A DNA stretch of 23,417 nt. It comes from an uncultured Sutterella sp. (lineage in GTDB: Bacteria > Pseudomonadota > Gammaproteobacteria > Burkholderiales > Burkholderiaceae_F). The notes beneath the pieces are model-generated. The model had not been told where the DNA came from. It searched no databases and saw only the letters and a program-made list of their open reading frames with translations. The stretch lies in contig CAAGAT010000028.1 in the NCBI GenBank assembly GCA_900767875.1, forward strand, positions 1 through 23,417, read 5' to 3'. Below, in pieces: positions 6,188 through 13,873 of this stretch. Position 1 is the first letter of the stretch. Each line of letters starts with the position of its first letter. A program made the translations under genes and the position numbers.

Positions 6188-6572
6188 GTCGGTGTGTCCC
6201 GCGTCTGCCGGCTGAGGAACCGGCGCGGTTGGGGTGGTTCAAAGGGAATGCTTCGGCGCGCCCCGTCCCCTGTTTGAAGGCGCGCACGATGCCCCTACTG
6301 AAGTAAGGGGCAAAACTCTGACCTTATTCTGCCGCATCTTTGTGCAAATGGCGAAGAGGAGGCGGACAAAATTTGCGTAAGCACCGATCTTTTGTCACAA
6401 AAAACTACAAAATCAATCGCCGCGTTTGCGCGCTTTTGAGCGACCGGCGCTTGAGCCGGCTCCCCAAGGGGTCTCACGGGAGCGTCCGACGGGAGCCATT
6501 TTCAATGGCGGGCCGTTTTGAGGCCTTTACGGGGCATTTTCGCTTTTTGCGCCTCTCGGGCGTTGCCCGAAT

Positions 6573-6601
6573 GAGACCTGAAGGCCCGCAGACGGTAAAA
6601 T
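6573..6601 (+). promoter_or_regulatory. Candidate promoter of gyrA
   Basis: TAAAAT (6596-6601), with GAGACC (6573-6578) 17 bases upstream as a weak -35. It matches the GGTAAAAT form before hemD. Transcription from near 6608 would give a leader of about 87 bases with GC-rich hairpins. Confidence 0.45.
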
Positions 6602-6694
6602 GCTCGGATCCCATTTCAATCAGGCGCCCTCGGGCCGCCGGCGGCCTGCGGTCGCAGCGGTCGTGAGTGCTCGGCGCCAAGTCAAGAAGTTACC

Positions 6695-9460
6695 ATGGAC
6701 AATCAAGACGACGACAAGCTCGGACAGACCGGCGCCGCCCCGACCGGTGCGGCCGACGGCGAAGCCAACGGCATGCCCATTTCCTATTCGCTTGAAACGC
6801 TGCCGGTTTCCCTCGAAGGCGAAATGAAGCGCTCCTACCTCGATTACGCTATGAGCGTGATCGTGGGCCGCGCCCTGCCCGACGTGCGCGACGGCTTCAA
6901 GCCCGTGCACCGCCGCGTGCTCTTTTCGATGCACGAGCTGGGCAACGACTTTTCCCACGCCACCAAAAAGTGCGCCCGCATCGTCGGCGACGTGATCGGT
7001 AAGTACCACCCGCACGGCGATCAGGCCGTCTATCAGGCCCTGGTGCGTCTGGCGCAGGACTTCTCGATGCGCTACCCGCTCGTCTGGGGCCAGGGCAACT
7101 TCGGTTCGATCGACGGCGACGGCGCTGCGGCCATGCGTTACACCGAATGCCGCCTGGCGCGCATCGCCGACGCGATGCTCGACGATCTGGAAGAGGACAC
7201 GGTCGACTTCGTGCCCAACTTCGACAACTCGGAAAAGGAGCCGTCGGTGCTGCCCGCCCGACTACCCAATCTGCTCGTCAACGGCTCGGCCGGCATTGCC
7301 GTGGGCATGGCCACGAACATTCCGCCGCACAACCTGCGCGAGACCGTGGACGCGTGCCGCCACCTGCTGCACCATCCCGACGCCTCGATCGACGAGCTCA
7401 TCGCCCGCATGCCCGCGCCGGACTTTCCGACCGGCGCCGTCATTTACGGTTTGAAGGGCGTGCACGAGGCCTACCGCACCGGCCGCGGCCGCGTGCTGAT
7501 GCGCTCGCACACGCACTTTGAGGAAACCAAGACGGGCCGGCAGGTTCTTGTCGTCGACGACATTCCCTATCAGGTCAACAAGAAGGTGCTCGTCGAGTCG
7601 ATCGCCCGTCTGATGCGCGACAAGAAGATCGAAGGCATCAGCGAGCTGCGCGACGAGTCGAGCAAGACCGTGCGCATCGTCATGGAGCTCAAGCAGGGTG
7701 CCTTCGGCGAAGTGGTACTCAACAACCTCTTTAAGCTCACGCAGCTGCAGTGGTCCTTCGGCATCAACATGGTGGCCCTCGTCAACGGCCGCCCGCGCGT
7801 GCTCAACCTGCGAGAAATCGTCGAAGAGTTCCTGCGTCATCGCCGCGAAGTCATCAACCGCCGTACGGTTTTCCGCCTCAACAAGAACCGCATGCGCGGC
7901 CATATTCTCGAGGGGCAGGCTGTTGCCCTTTCGAATCTCGACGAATTCCTGCGCATCATTCGCAACGCGCCCAATCCTCCCATTGCCCGCGAACAGCTCA
8001 TGGCGCGCGGCTGGAAGTCCGAGCTCGTCTCGGGCCTGCTGCGAGCGGCCTTTGACGCAAAGGACTACCGGCCGAAGGAAATCGACGCCTGCTACGGTCT
8101 GCAGGACAACGGCGAATATCGCCTCAGTCCCGTGCAGGCCGACAAGATTTTGCAGATGGCCCTGCAAAAGCTCACGGGCCTCGAGCAGGACAAGATCAAC
8201 GAGGAGTACCGCGAAGCCAACGCGCAGATCACGGACCTCTTGGACATTCTGGCGCGCCCCGAGCGCGTCGTGCGGATCATGGACGAGGAACTGGCCGAAC
8301 TCAAGGACAAGTTCGGCGACGAGCGGCGATCGGAAATCGATCGGTCGGGCGACCCCAGCTTCAACCCGCTTGACTTCGTGCCCGAAGAGACGATGGTTGT
8401 GACGCTCTCGCGCGAAGGCTACATCAAGCGTCAGTCCCTGACCGAATGCCGCAGCCAGAAGCGCGGCGGCCACGGCAAGACCGCCGCCAAGCTCAAGGAA
8501 GGCGACGAGATCGACCGCATCATCACCGCGAGCAGTCACGATCAGGCGCTGTGCTTCAGCAACCTCGGCCGCGTGTATGCCCTGCCGATCTATCAGATCC
8601 CCGAGGGCTCTCGCACGAGCAAGGGCAAGGCCATCGTCAACCTGCTCGACCTTATCGAGGGCGAGACGATCGTCACGATTCTGCCGGTGAGCCGCTTTGA
8701 CGAGTCGCACTTCGTTTTCATCGCCACGGTCAACGGCGTGATGAAAAAGACGAGCCTCAAGGAATACGCCCTGATCAAGCGCATGGGCAAGGCGGCCATC
8801 ACCCTTGAGGAAAACGACAGCATCCTGTCGGCCGTCATCACCGACGGCGCGCAGGACATCATGGTCTTCGGCAGCAACGGCAAGGCACTGCGCTTTGACG
8901 AAAACGAAGTGCGCCCGATGGGCCGCGCCGCCCGCGGCGTCATGACGATGAGGCTGCCCGAAGGGCACAAGTGCATCAGCATGTTCGCCGTGCACGCCGA
9001 CACCAATATGGACGTGCTCACGGTCTGCGCCAACGGCTACGGCAAGCGCACGCCCCTGAGCGAATATCCCAAGCACGGCCGCCGCAGTCAGGGCAAGATC
9101 GCCATCGCGGTGAGCGAGCGCAACGGCGACCTTGTCTCGGCCACGCTCGTCAACGTCGAGGACACGGTGCTCGTGCTCACCAACTCCGGGCGCGTGATCC
9201 GCACGACGGTCGAGTCGATCCGTCAGTCGGGCCGCGCCACGCAGGGCGTCAAGCTCATCGAAACGCTCGATGACGTCGTGTTGAGCGTCACGCGTGTGGC
9301 CAACGAGGACTCGGACGACATTTCGACAGACGCCGAAAGTCATGCCGCCAGCGACCTTGAGGTGCCCCACGAGGGCGCGCACGAGGCCGCTCCGCAGGGC
9401 GAGGACGTGCCGGTCACCGGCGAGCTTGACTTGGGTGAGCCCGACGAGTCGGACCGTTAA
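6695..9460 (+). CDS. gyrA: DNA gyrase subunit A
   Basis: GyrA cuts and reseals DNA in the A2B2 gyrase that adds negative supercoils. The 921-residue protein has an N-terminal extension of about 27 residues, then SYLDYAMSVIVGRALPDVRDGFKPVHRRVL, the active-site Tyr149 in AAAMRYTE (Tyr122 in E. coli), and a C-terminal wrapping domain with a GyrA-box at residues 588-594 (QKRGGHG; E. coli has QRRGGKG). The last 50 or so residues are strongly acidic. Two features are odd. The quinolone-contact segment reads HGDQAVYQ, so Gln110 and Gln114 replace the usual Ser83 and Asp87, and Trp131 stands where the family has Asp in LVDGQGNFG. The box and GSIDGD argue for GyrA rather than ParC. An AAGAAG box precedes the ATG. 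This is the first gene of a long collinear cluster. Confidence 0.97.
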   Translation: MDNQDDDKLGQTGAAPTGAADGEANGMPISYSLETLPVSLEGEMKRSYLDYAMSVIVGRALPDVRDGFKPVHRRVLFSMHELGNDFSHATKKCARIVGDVIGKYHPHGDQAVYQALVRLAQDFSMRYPLVWGQGNFGSIDGDGAAAMRYTECRLARIADAMLDDLEEDTVDFVPNFDNSEKEPSVLPARLPNLLVNGSAGIAVGMATNIPPHNLRETVDACRHLLHHPDASIDELIARMPAPDFPTGAVIYGLKGVHEAYRTGRGRVLMRSHTHFEETKTGRQVLVVDDIPYQVNKKVLVESIARLMRDKKIEGISELRDESSKTVRIVMELKQGAFGEVVLNNLFKLTQLQWSFGINMVALVNGRPRVLNLREIVEEFLRHRREVINRRTVFRLNKNRMRGHILEGQAVALSNLDEFLRIIRNAPNPPIAREQLMARGWKSELVSGLLRAAFDAKDYRPKEIDACYGLQDNGEYRLSPVQADKILQMALQKLTGLEQDKINEEYREANAQITDLLDILARPERVVRIMDEELAELKDKFGDERRSEIDRSGDPSFNPLDFVPEETMVVTLSREGYIKRQSLTECRSQKRGGHGKTAAKLKEGDEIDRIITASSHDQALCFSNLGRVYALPIYQIPEGSRTSKGKAIVNLLDLIEGETIVTILPVSRFDESHFVFIATVNGVMKKTSLKEYALIKRMGKAAITLEENDSILSAVITDGAQDIMVFGSNGKALRFDENEVRPMGRAARGVMTMRLPEGHKCISMFAVHADTNMDVLTVCANGYGKRTPLSEYPKHGRRSQGKIAIAVSERNGDLVSATLVNVEDTVLVLTNSGRVIRTTVESIRQSGRATQGVKLIETLDDVVLSVTRVANEDSDDISTDAESHAASDLEVPHEGAHEAAPQGEDVPVTGELDLGEPDESDR

Positions 9461-9508
9461 ACACACGCACGCCGAGGCGCTCCCCACCGGGGCGCGGCGG
9501 CGGCGGGG

Positions 9509-9529
9509 GAGGGCGGCCGAGCCGCCCTC
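9509..9529 (+). other. Strong hairpin between gyrA and serC, no T tract
   Basis: GAGGGCGGC (9509-9517) pairs perfectly with GCCGCCCTC (9521-9529) around CGA. GGCAGAGC follows, not T, so it is not a standard terminator. It may set gyrA mRNA stability or partly limit read-through into serC. Confidence 0.5.
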
Positions 9530-9549
9530 GGCAGAGCAACATTCGCACT

Positions 9550-9604
9550 AAAAGGACAAACGCCCCGCGCGGGCCCTTCGGCCGGTCCGGGCGTGAAAAA
9601 AAAC
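9550..9604 (+). promoter_or_regulatory. serC ribosome binding region with intervening hairpin
   Basis: AAAAGGA (9550-9556) is a good Shine-Dalgarno but lies about 48 bases before the ATG at 9605. ACGCCC (9560-9565) can pair with GGGCGT (9589-9594), with an inner GGCC/GGCC pair, removing 35 bases. After the hairpin comes GAAAAAAAAC and then the ATG, for an effective spacing of about 13. The 3' arm lies in the duplicated 18-bp sequence. Confidence 0.35.
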
Positions 9605-9642
9605 ATGAGCCGCGTTTACAACTTTTCGGCCGGTCCGGGCGT
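9577..9642 (+). repeat. 18-bp direct repeat spanning the serC start
   Basis: TTCGGCCGGTCCGGGCGT occurs at 9577-9594 in the leader and again at 9625-9642 in the coding region, where it encodes the SAGPG part of the conserved FSAGPGV motif. The copies are exactly 48 bases apart, so they share a reading frame, and no stop codon lies between them. Confidence 0.9.
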
Positions 9643-10684
9643 TCTGCCGCTGCCGGTTCTCGAAGAAATCGCCCGCGAATTCGTCGACTACAAGGGCTGC
9701 GGGATGAGCCTGGTGGAGATGAGCCACCGCGGGCCCGTCTTCTCGCAGATCATCCGCGAAACCCGCGATCTGCTGCGCGAAATCCTCAACGTGCCCGAGT
9801 CGCACGACATTCTCTTTTTGCAGGGCGGCGGGCACACGCAGTTTGCGATGGTGCCCTTAAATCTCTTGGGCGCCGCCGCTGAGGCGAGCTACATCGTCAA
9901 CGGCATCTGGTCCAAGAAGGCCGCGGCCGAAGCGGCCAAGTTCTGCCGCGTCAGCGTGATCGGCACGCCCTCGCGCGCGCAGGTACCGCACCCGGACAGC
10001 ATCAACGTGCCCAACGACGCGGCCTACCTTTACTACTGCATGAACGAGACGGTCAACGGCCTGGAATTCAACTACGTGCCCGAGTGCCCCGACTGCGTGC
10101 CGCTCGTGGCCGACGTCTCGAGCGACTTCGTCTCGCGCCCGATCGATTTTCACCGCCACGCCCTCGTGTATGCCGGCGCGCAGAAAAACTTCGGCCCGGC
10201 GGGTCTGACCGTGGTCATCGTGCGTAAGGATCTGCTCGGCATGGCCGGCGACACCTGCCCGACGATGCTCAACTACGAAGTGCACAGCCAGGGCGGCAGC
10301 ATGTACAACACGCCCCCGACCTTTGCGATCTGGGTGGCCAACCTCGTGTGCAAGTGGATCCTCAACGAAGGCGGCGTCGACGTGATGAACGAGCGCGCCA
10401 AGGCCCGCTCCAAGCTCATCTACGACGCGATCGATTCGAGCGACGGTTTTTACCTCAACACGATCGCCCCGAGCGCGCGCTCTCGGATGAACGTGGTCTT
10501 TAATCTGCGCGAAGAGGCCCTCACGGATCTCTTTGTGAAGGAAGCCGCCGACGCCGGGATGGTCAACCTCAAGGGCCACCGGCTGGTGGGCGGCCTGCGC
10601 GCGTCGCTTTACAACGCCATGCCGATGGCGGGCGCTCAGGCGCTGCGCGACTTCATGGTCGACTTTGCCGCGCGCCGCGGCTAA
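9605..10684 (+). CDS. serC: Phosphoserine aminotransferase
   Basis: SerC is a PLP enzyme that turns 3-phosphohydroxypyruvate into phosphoserine with glutamate; it also acts in the DXP-dependent PLP pathway. The 359-residue product has the FSAGPGVLP start typical of the family, MSLVEMSHRG, LQGGGHTQFAMVPLNLL for phosphate and cofactor binding, and GAQKNFGPAG with the PLP-binding Lys194. It ends with VGGLRASLYNAMP, the usual Arg-containing substrate site. The ATG at 9605 is preferred because the family begins near MSRVYNFSAGP. A GTG at 9593 in the same frame would add four residues and cannot be excluded, since no normal Shine-Dalgarno precedes either. pheA starts 36 bases later. Confidence 0.96.
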   Translation: MSRVYNFSAGPGVLPLPVLEEIAREFVDYKGCGMSLVEMSHRGPVFSQIIRETRDLLREILNVPESHDILFLQGGGHTQFAMVPLNLLGAAAEASYIVNGIWSKKAAAEAAKFCRVSVIGTPSRAQVPHPDSINVPNDAAYLYYCMNETVNGLEFNYVPECPDCVPLVADVSSDFVSRPIDFHRHALVYAGAQKNFGPAGLTVVIVRKDLLGMAGDTCPTMLNYEVHSQGGSMYNTPPTFAIWVANLVCKWILNEGGVDVMNERAKARSKLIYDAIDSSDGFYLNTIAPSARSRMNVVFNLREEALTDLFVKEAADAGMVNLKGHRLVGGLRASLYNAMPMAGAQALRDFMVDFAARRG

Positions 10685-10719
10685 GCGCTCCGACGAAAAG
10701 AAAGAACAGGGAGACAAAC

Positions 10720-11817
10720 ATGAGTGAGGAGACGACGGCGGGTGCATCCATCGAAGCGCTGCGCCGCGACATCGATGCGGCCGACGCCGAACTGATCGAA
10801 CTCTTGAGCCGGCGCGCGCGCCTGGCCAACAGCATCGGCAAACTCAAGGCGGGCGCTCCGGTGTACCGCCCCGAGCGCGAGCGTGAAATTCTGGACCGAG
10901 CCGCCGAGCGCGCCCGCCGCAGCGGCTCGCTTGTGACCGACGAGGCCGTGCGCAACGTGCTGCGCGAAGTGATTTCGGCCTGCCGTGCGGTGGAAAGCCG
11001 CCCGCGCGTGGCTTTTCTCGGCCCGGCGGGGACCTTCACCGAAGAGGCGGTGGTGCGCCAGTTCGGTTCGAGCTGCGGGATGATGCCCTGCGCGAGCATC
11101 GACGAGGCCTTTCACGAGGCCGTCTCGACCGCGGCCGACTACGCCGTCGTGCCCGTGGAAAACAGCACGGAAGGCACGGTGACGCGCACGGCTGACCTAC
11201 TGCTCACCACGCCCCTGAAGGTGATCGGCGAGGTGAGCGTGCCCGTGCATCACAACCTCATGAACCGCTCGGGCCAACTTAAGGATATCCAAGAGGTGCA
11301 CGCGCACCCGCAGGCGCTCGCGCAATGCCGCAATTGGCTTGCCGCTCACCTGCCGCAGGCCCGTTTGGTGGCCTCGAGCTCCAACGCGCAGGCCGCCCGC
11401 GAAGCGGCCGGGTGCGAGTCGGTGGCGGCTCTGGCGGCCGAACGCGCCGCCGCGCTCTACGGGCTGACCATCGCCGCGCGCGCCGTCGAAGACGATCCGC
11501 GCAACTGCACGCGCTTTTTGGTGATGGGCCGGCACGAAAGCGCCCGCTCGGAAAGGGTGCTCAACAAGACGAGCCTGATTTTCTCGGTGCCCAACCGCGC
11601 CGGCGCCCTTTTGGACGCCCTGGCGCCCTTTGCCCGGCACAGGGTCTCGATGGTGCGCCTGGAAAGCCGTCCGGCCCGCAACGGCGCCTGGGAGTACAAC
11701 TTCTACGTGGACGTCGACGGGCACATCGAGGACGAGCCGATCGCCAAGGCAATCGGCGAGCTCGAAGGCATCGCCATCTACCTCAAGATTCTGGGCTCGT
11801 ACGCGGCGGCCTGTTAA
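10720..11817 (+). CDS. pheA: P-protein: chorismate mutase / prephenate dehydratase
   Basis: This bifunctional enzyme converts chorismate to prephenate and then to phenylpyruvate for phenylalanine. The 365-residue protein has three parts. Residues about 10-95 form an AroQ-type mutase (RRDIDAADAELIELLSRRA, with the KLKAGAPVYRPEREREIL stretch). Residues about 97-272 form the dehydratase (VAFLGPAGTFTEEA, VPVENSTEGTV, and the catalytic T264-R265-F266 in NCTRFLVMG). Residues about 280-365 form an ACT domain with GALLDAL and ESRPARN, the motifs for phenylalanine feedback binding. An AGGGAG box lies just before the ATG. The gene sits in the order serC-pheA-hisC-tyrA-aroA, with short gaps and no terminator, so one transcript is likely. 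Confidence 0.97.
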   Translation: MSEETTAGASIEALRRDIDAADAELIELLSRRARLANSIGKLKAGAPVYRPEREREILDRAAERARRSGSLVTDEAVRNVLREVISACRAVESRPRVAFLGPAGTFTEEAVVRQFGSSCGMMPCASIDEAFHEAVSTAADYAVVPVENSTEGTVTRTADLLLTTPLKVIGEVSVPVHHNLMNRSGQLKDIQEVHAHPQALAQCRNWLAAHLPQARLVASSSNAQAAREAAGCESVAALAAERAAALYGLTIAARAVEDDPRNCTRFLVMGRHESARSERVLNKTSLIFSVPNRAGALLDALAPFARHRVSMVRLESRPARNGAWEYNFYVDVDGHIEDEPIAKAIGELEGIAIYLKILGSYAAAC

Positions 11818-11843
11818 AGAAAACGACAATCAGGGAGAACAAC

Positions 11844-12947
11844 ATGCAGGGATTTGTGGCGCGCAAGGCGCTCGAAACCATCAGCCCCTATGTGGCGGGC
11901 AAGCCCATCGAAGAGACGGCCCACGAGTACGGCCTTGAGCCGACCGCGATCATTAAGCTCGCGAGCAACGAAAATCCGCTGGGCATGTCGCCCGCGGCCA
12001 AGGAGGCGGCTGTGGCCGCCATGGCGCACGGCGCGATCTATCCGGACGGCGCCGCCCGCACGGTGCGCGAGGCCTGCGCGGCCTTTGCGGGCCTGGACAG
12101 CGACGAAATCATCATGGGCAACGGCTCGGACGAGATCCTGGGCCTGGTGGCCCGCACGGTTCTGGCCGAGGGCGATCGCTGCGTGTACTCGCAGTATTCC
12201 TTCTCGGTGTATGAGTTAAGCGCCCGCGAGTGCGGCGCCGAATGCGTCGAAGTGCCGACCAAGGACTTTCAGGTGGACCTTGAGGGGATGCTCGCGGCCT
12301 GCAACGAGCGCACGCGCCTGATCTATATCACCAACCCGAACAACCCGACGGGGCTACCGCTCGAGCCGCAGGCGCTCTTGTCGTTCATCGAGCGCGTCCC
12401 CGAAAAGTGTGTGGTGGTGCTCGATGAGGCCTACACGGACTTTATGGACCTGCGTCTGCGCACCGACAGCTTTGCGTGGGTCAAGCGCTTCCCCAATCTC
12501 ATGGTGACGCGCACCTTCTCCAAGGCCTACGGTCTGGCCGGGCTGCGCGCGGGCTTTGGGGCGGCCAACCGCGAGCTCATCGCGATGATGAACCGCATCC
12601 GTCCGCCCTTTAACATGAATTCGGCCGCGCAGGCCGCCGCCGTGGCCGCCCTGGCCGATCAGGCCTTCATCGCCAAGGTGGTCAAAAGCAACAACGAACA
12701 GCGCTCGCTGCTCGAAGCGTTCTTTGACGAGCTCAAGCTTACGCACCTGCCCTCGCAGGCCAACTTCATCATGGTGCACGTCGGCCCCAAGGCCCTGGCG
12801 GTCAACGAAGCGATGCTCAAAAAGGGCGTGATCATTCGCCCCTTAAAGAGCTACGGCCTGACCGAGTACCTGCGCATTTCGGTGGGCTCGCCCGAAGAAA
12901 ACCGCCTCTTCATGCGCGCGTTCAAGCAAACGCTCGCCGCCCTTTAA
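11844..12947 (+). CDS. hisC: Histidinol-phosphate / aromatic aminotransferase
   Basis: A fold-type I PLP aminotransferase of 367 residues. It shows IIKLASNENPLGMSP, YPDGAARTVREA, GNGSDEIL, ITNPNNPTG, VLDEAYTDF and FSKAYGLAGLRAGFG with PLP-binding Lys227, and ends with IRPLKSYGLTEYLRISVG, which holds the substrate-binding Arg. All match the HisC family. Its place between pheA and tyrA, away from other his genes, suggests the HisC2 type that also transaminates phenylpyruvate, hydroxyphenylpyruvate or prephenate; this is inference from context, as in the similar Pseudomonas cluster. The frame is open well upstream into pheA, but the ATG at 11844 has an AGGGAG box and begins where the family begins. 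It starts 26 bases after pheA. Confidence 0.94.
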   Translation: MQGFVARKALETISPYVAGKPIEETAHEYGLEPTAIIKLASNENPLGMSPAAKEAAVAAMAHGAIYPDGAARTVREACAAFAGLDSDEIIMGNGSDEILGLVARTVLAEGDRCVYSQYSFSVYELSARECGAECVEVPTKDFQVDLEGMLAACNERTRLIYITNPNNPTGLPLEPQALLSFIERVPEKCVVVLDEAYTDFMDLRLRTDSFAWVKRFPNLMVTRTFSKAYGLAGLRAGFGAANRELIAMMNRIRPPFNMNSAAQAAAVAALADQAFIAKVVKSNNEQRSLLEAFFDELKLTHLPSQANFIMVHVGPKALAVNEAMLKKGVIIRPLKSYGLTEYLRISVGSPEENRLFMRAFKQTLAAL

Positions 12948-12982
12948 CACAGGCAGTCTGAACTGCAAAGGAAAGCCAACCG

Positions 12983-13858
12983 ATGCATCTGGCATTGATC
13001 GGCACGGGCCTGATCGGAGCCTCGGCGGCCTGGGCCATGAAAAAAAGGGGCGTGGTCGACTCGGTCGCCGCCTTTGACCTCTCGCATGAGAACGCCCGAC
13101 GGGCCGTGCAAATGGGCATCGCCGATCGGGCCTGCACGAGCCTTGAGGAGTGCGTCGCGGGCGCCGACTGTGTGGTGGCGGCCGTGCCGGTGCTGGCCAT
13201 CGAGCGCGTGCTGCACGAAGCCTCACCCTTTCTGGCCGACAACACCCTCATCACGGACGTGGGCTCCGTGCGCGGCATCGTCATCGACGGCGCACGGCGC
13301 GCCCTCGGGGAGAAGTTCGGCAACTATGCGGCCGTGCACCCGATTGCGGGCGGCGAAATGCCGGGTGTGGCCTACGCCGATCCCGATCTGTTCGTGGGGG
13401 CGCGGGCCATTTCCACGCCGGTCAGTGAAACGAGCGAGCGGGCGCTGAGCTTTTGGGAAAACGCCTGGACGCGGATCGGCTCGAAGCTCTCGCGCATGAG
13501 CCCCGAGGAGCACGACGCGGTCTTTGCGAGCGTCTCGCACCTGCCCCATCTTCTCTCGTTTGCCATGGTCGACTCGATTCTCAACACGGGCGAGGCCGAG
13601 CGCAAATTGTCGCTGGCCGGAGCGGGCTTTCGCGACTTTACGCGCATTGCCGCCTCAAGCCCGGAAATGTGGGTCGACATCTTCAAGGCCAACAAGAAGG
13701 CCGTCCTTGAGGCGCTCGACTACTTTGAAAAGGATCTGACGATCCTGCGCCGGGCCGTCGAAGACGACGACGTTGAAGTCGAGCGCGCGCTGTTTGCCCG
13801 CGCGGCTGAGGCGAGGAGGCGCATTGCCGCGCACCTGCCCAAACCCAAGAAAGCTTGA
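12983..13858 (+). CDS. tyrA: Prephenate (or arogenate) dehydrogenase
   Basis: TyrA oxidatively decarboxylates prephenate to 4-hydroxyphenylpyruvate, or arogenate to tyrosine. The 291-residue protein opens with the Rossmann loop LIGTGLIGAS, then DVGSVRG, the active-site stretch AAVHPIAGGEMPG with the conserved His, and HLPHLLSFAMV followed by GFRDFTRIAASSPEMW in the helical dimer domain. No mutase or ACT domain is fused, as usual in this class. Whether NAD or NADP and prephenate or arogenate are used cannot be read from the sequence. An AAGGAAA box precedes the ATG. The stop lies 15 bases before aroA, so the two are co-transcribed. Confidence 0.95.
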   Translation: MHLALIGTGLIGASAAWAMKKRGVVDSVAAFDLSHENARRAVQMGIADRACTSLEECVAGADCVVAAVPVLAIERVLHEASPFLADNTLITDVGSVRGIVIDGARRALGEKFGNYAAVHPIAGGEMPGVAYADPDLFVGARAISTPVSETSERALSFWENAWTRIGSKLSRMSPEEHDAVFASVSHLPHLLSFAMVDSILNTGEAERKLSLAGAGFRDFTRIAASSPEMWVDIFKANKKAVLEALDYFEKDLTILRRAVEDDDVEVERALFARAAEARRRIAAHLPKPKKA

Positions 13859-13873
13859 GGAAAAAGTCGAGCC

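Larger units (their letters stand above)
6139..6694. other. ompA-gyrA intergenic region (556 bases)
   Basis: This divergent intergenic region holds the ompA promoter (6160-6187, minus) and a gyrA promoter candidate (6573-6601, plus). Between them are several inverted repeats: 6290-6312 (7-bp arms), TTTTGT-C-ACAAAA at 6390-6402, CCGGC/GCCGG at 6444-6459, CCCC/GGGG at about 6462-6471, and GCCATT/AATGGC at 6495-6509. The gyrA leader has a perfect GGCCGCC/GGCGGCC palindrome near 6637-6650. Open frames here (for instance 6340-6666 plus) give Arg-rich peptides with no family likeness. An sRNA or a supercoiling-sensitive control region is possible, but I cannot show one. Confidence 0.5.

Noticed and set aside
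6340..6666. 108-codon open frame between ompA and gyrA
   Set aside because: An Arg-rich peptide without a family, SD or coding-like base pattern; it also runs through the gyrA promoter.
6695..9460. Possibility that gyrA is parC
   Set aside because: NFGSIDGD, a recognisable GyrA-box (QKRGGHG), the acidic tail and the position before serC all fit GyrA.
7262..9487. 741-codon open frame antisense to gyrA
   Set aside because: A GC-codon shadow: no family likeness, and gyrA is certain on the other strand.
11325..11843. Upstream in-frame extension of hisC into pheA
   Set aside because: The extension overlaps the PheA ACT domain in another frame, is Arg-rich, and the ATG at 11844 has a proper SD and family start.
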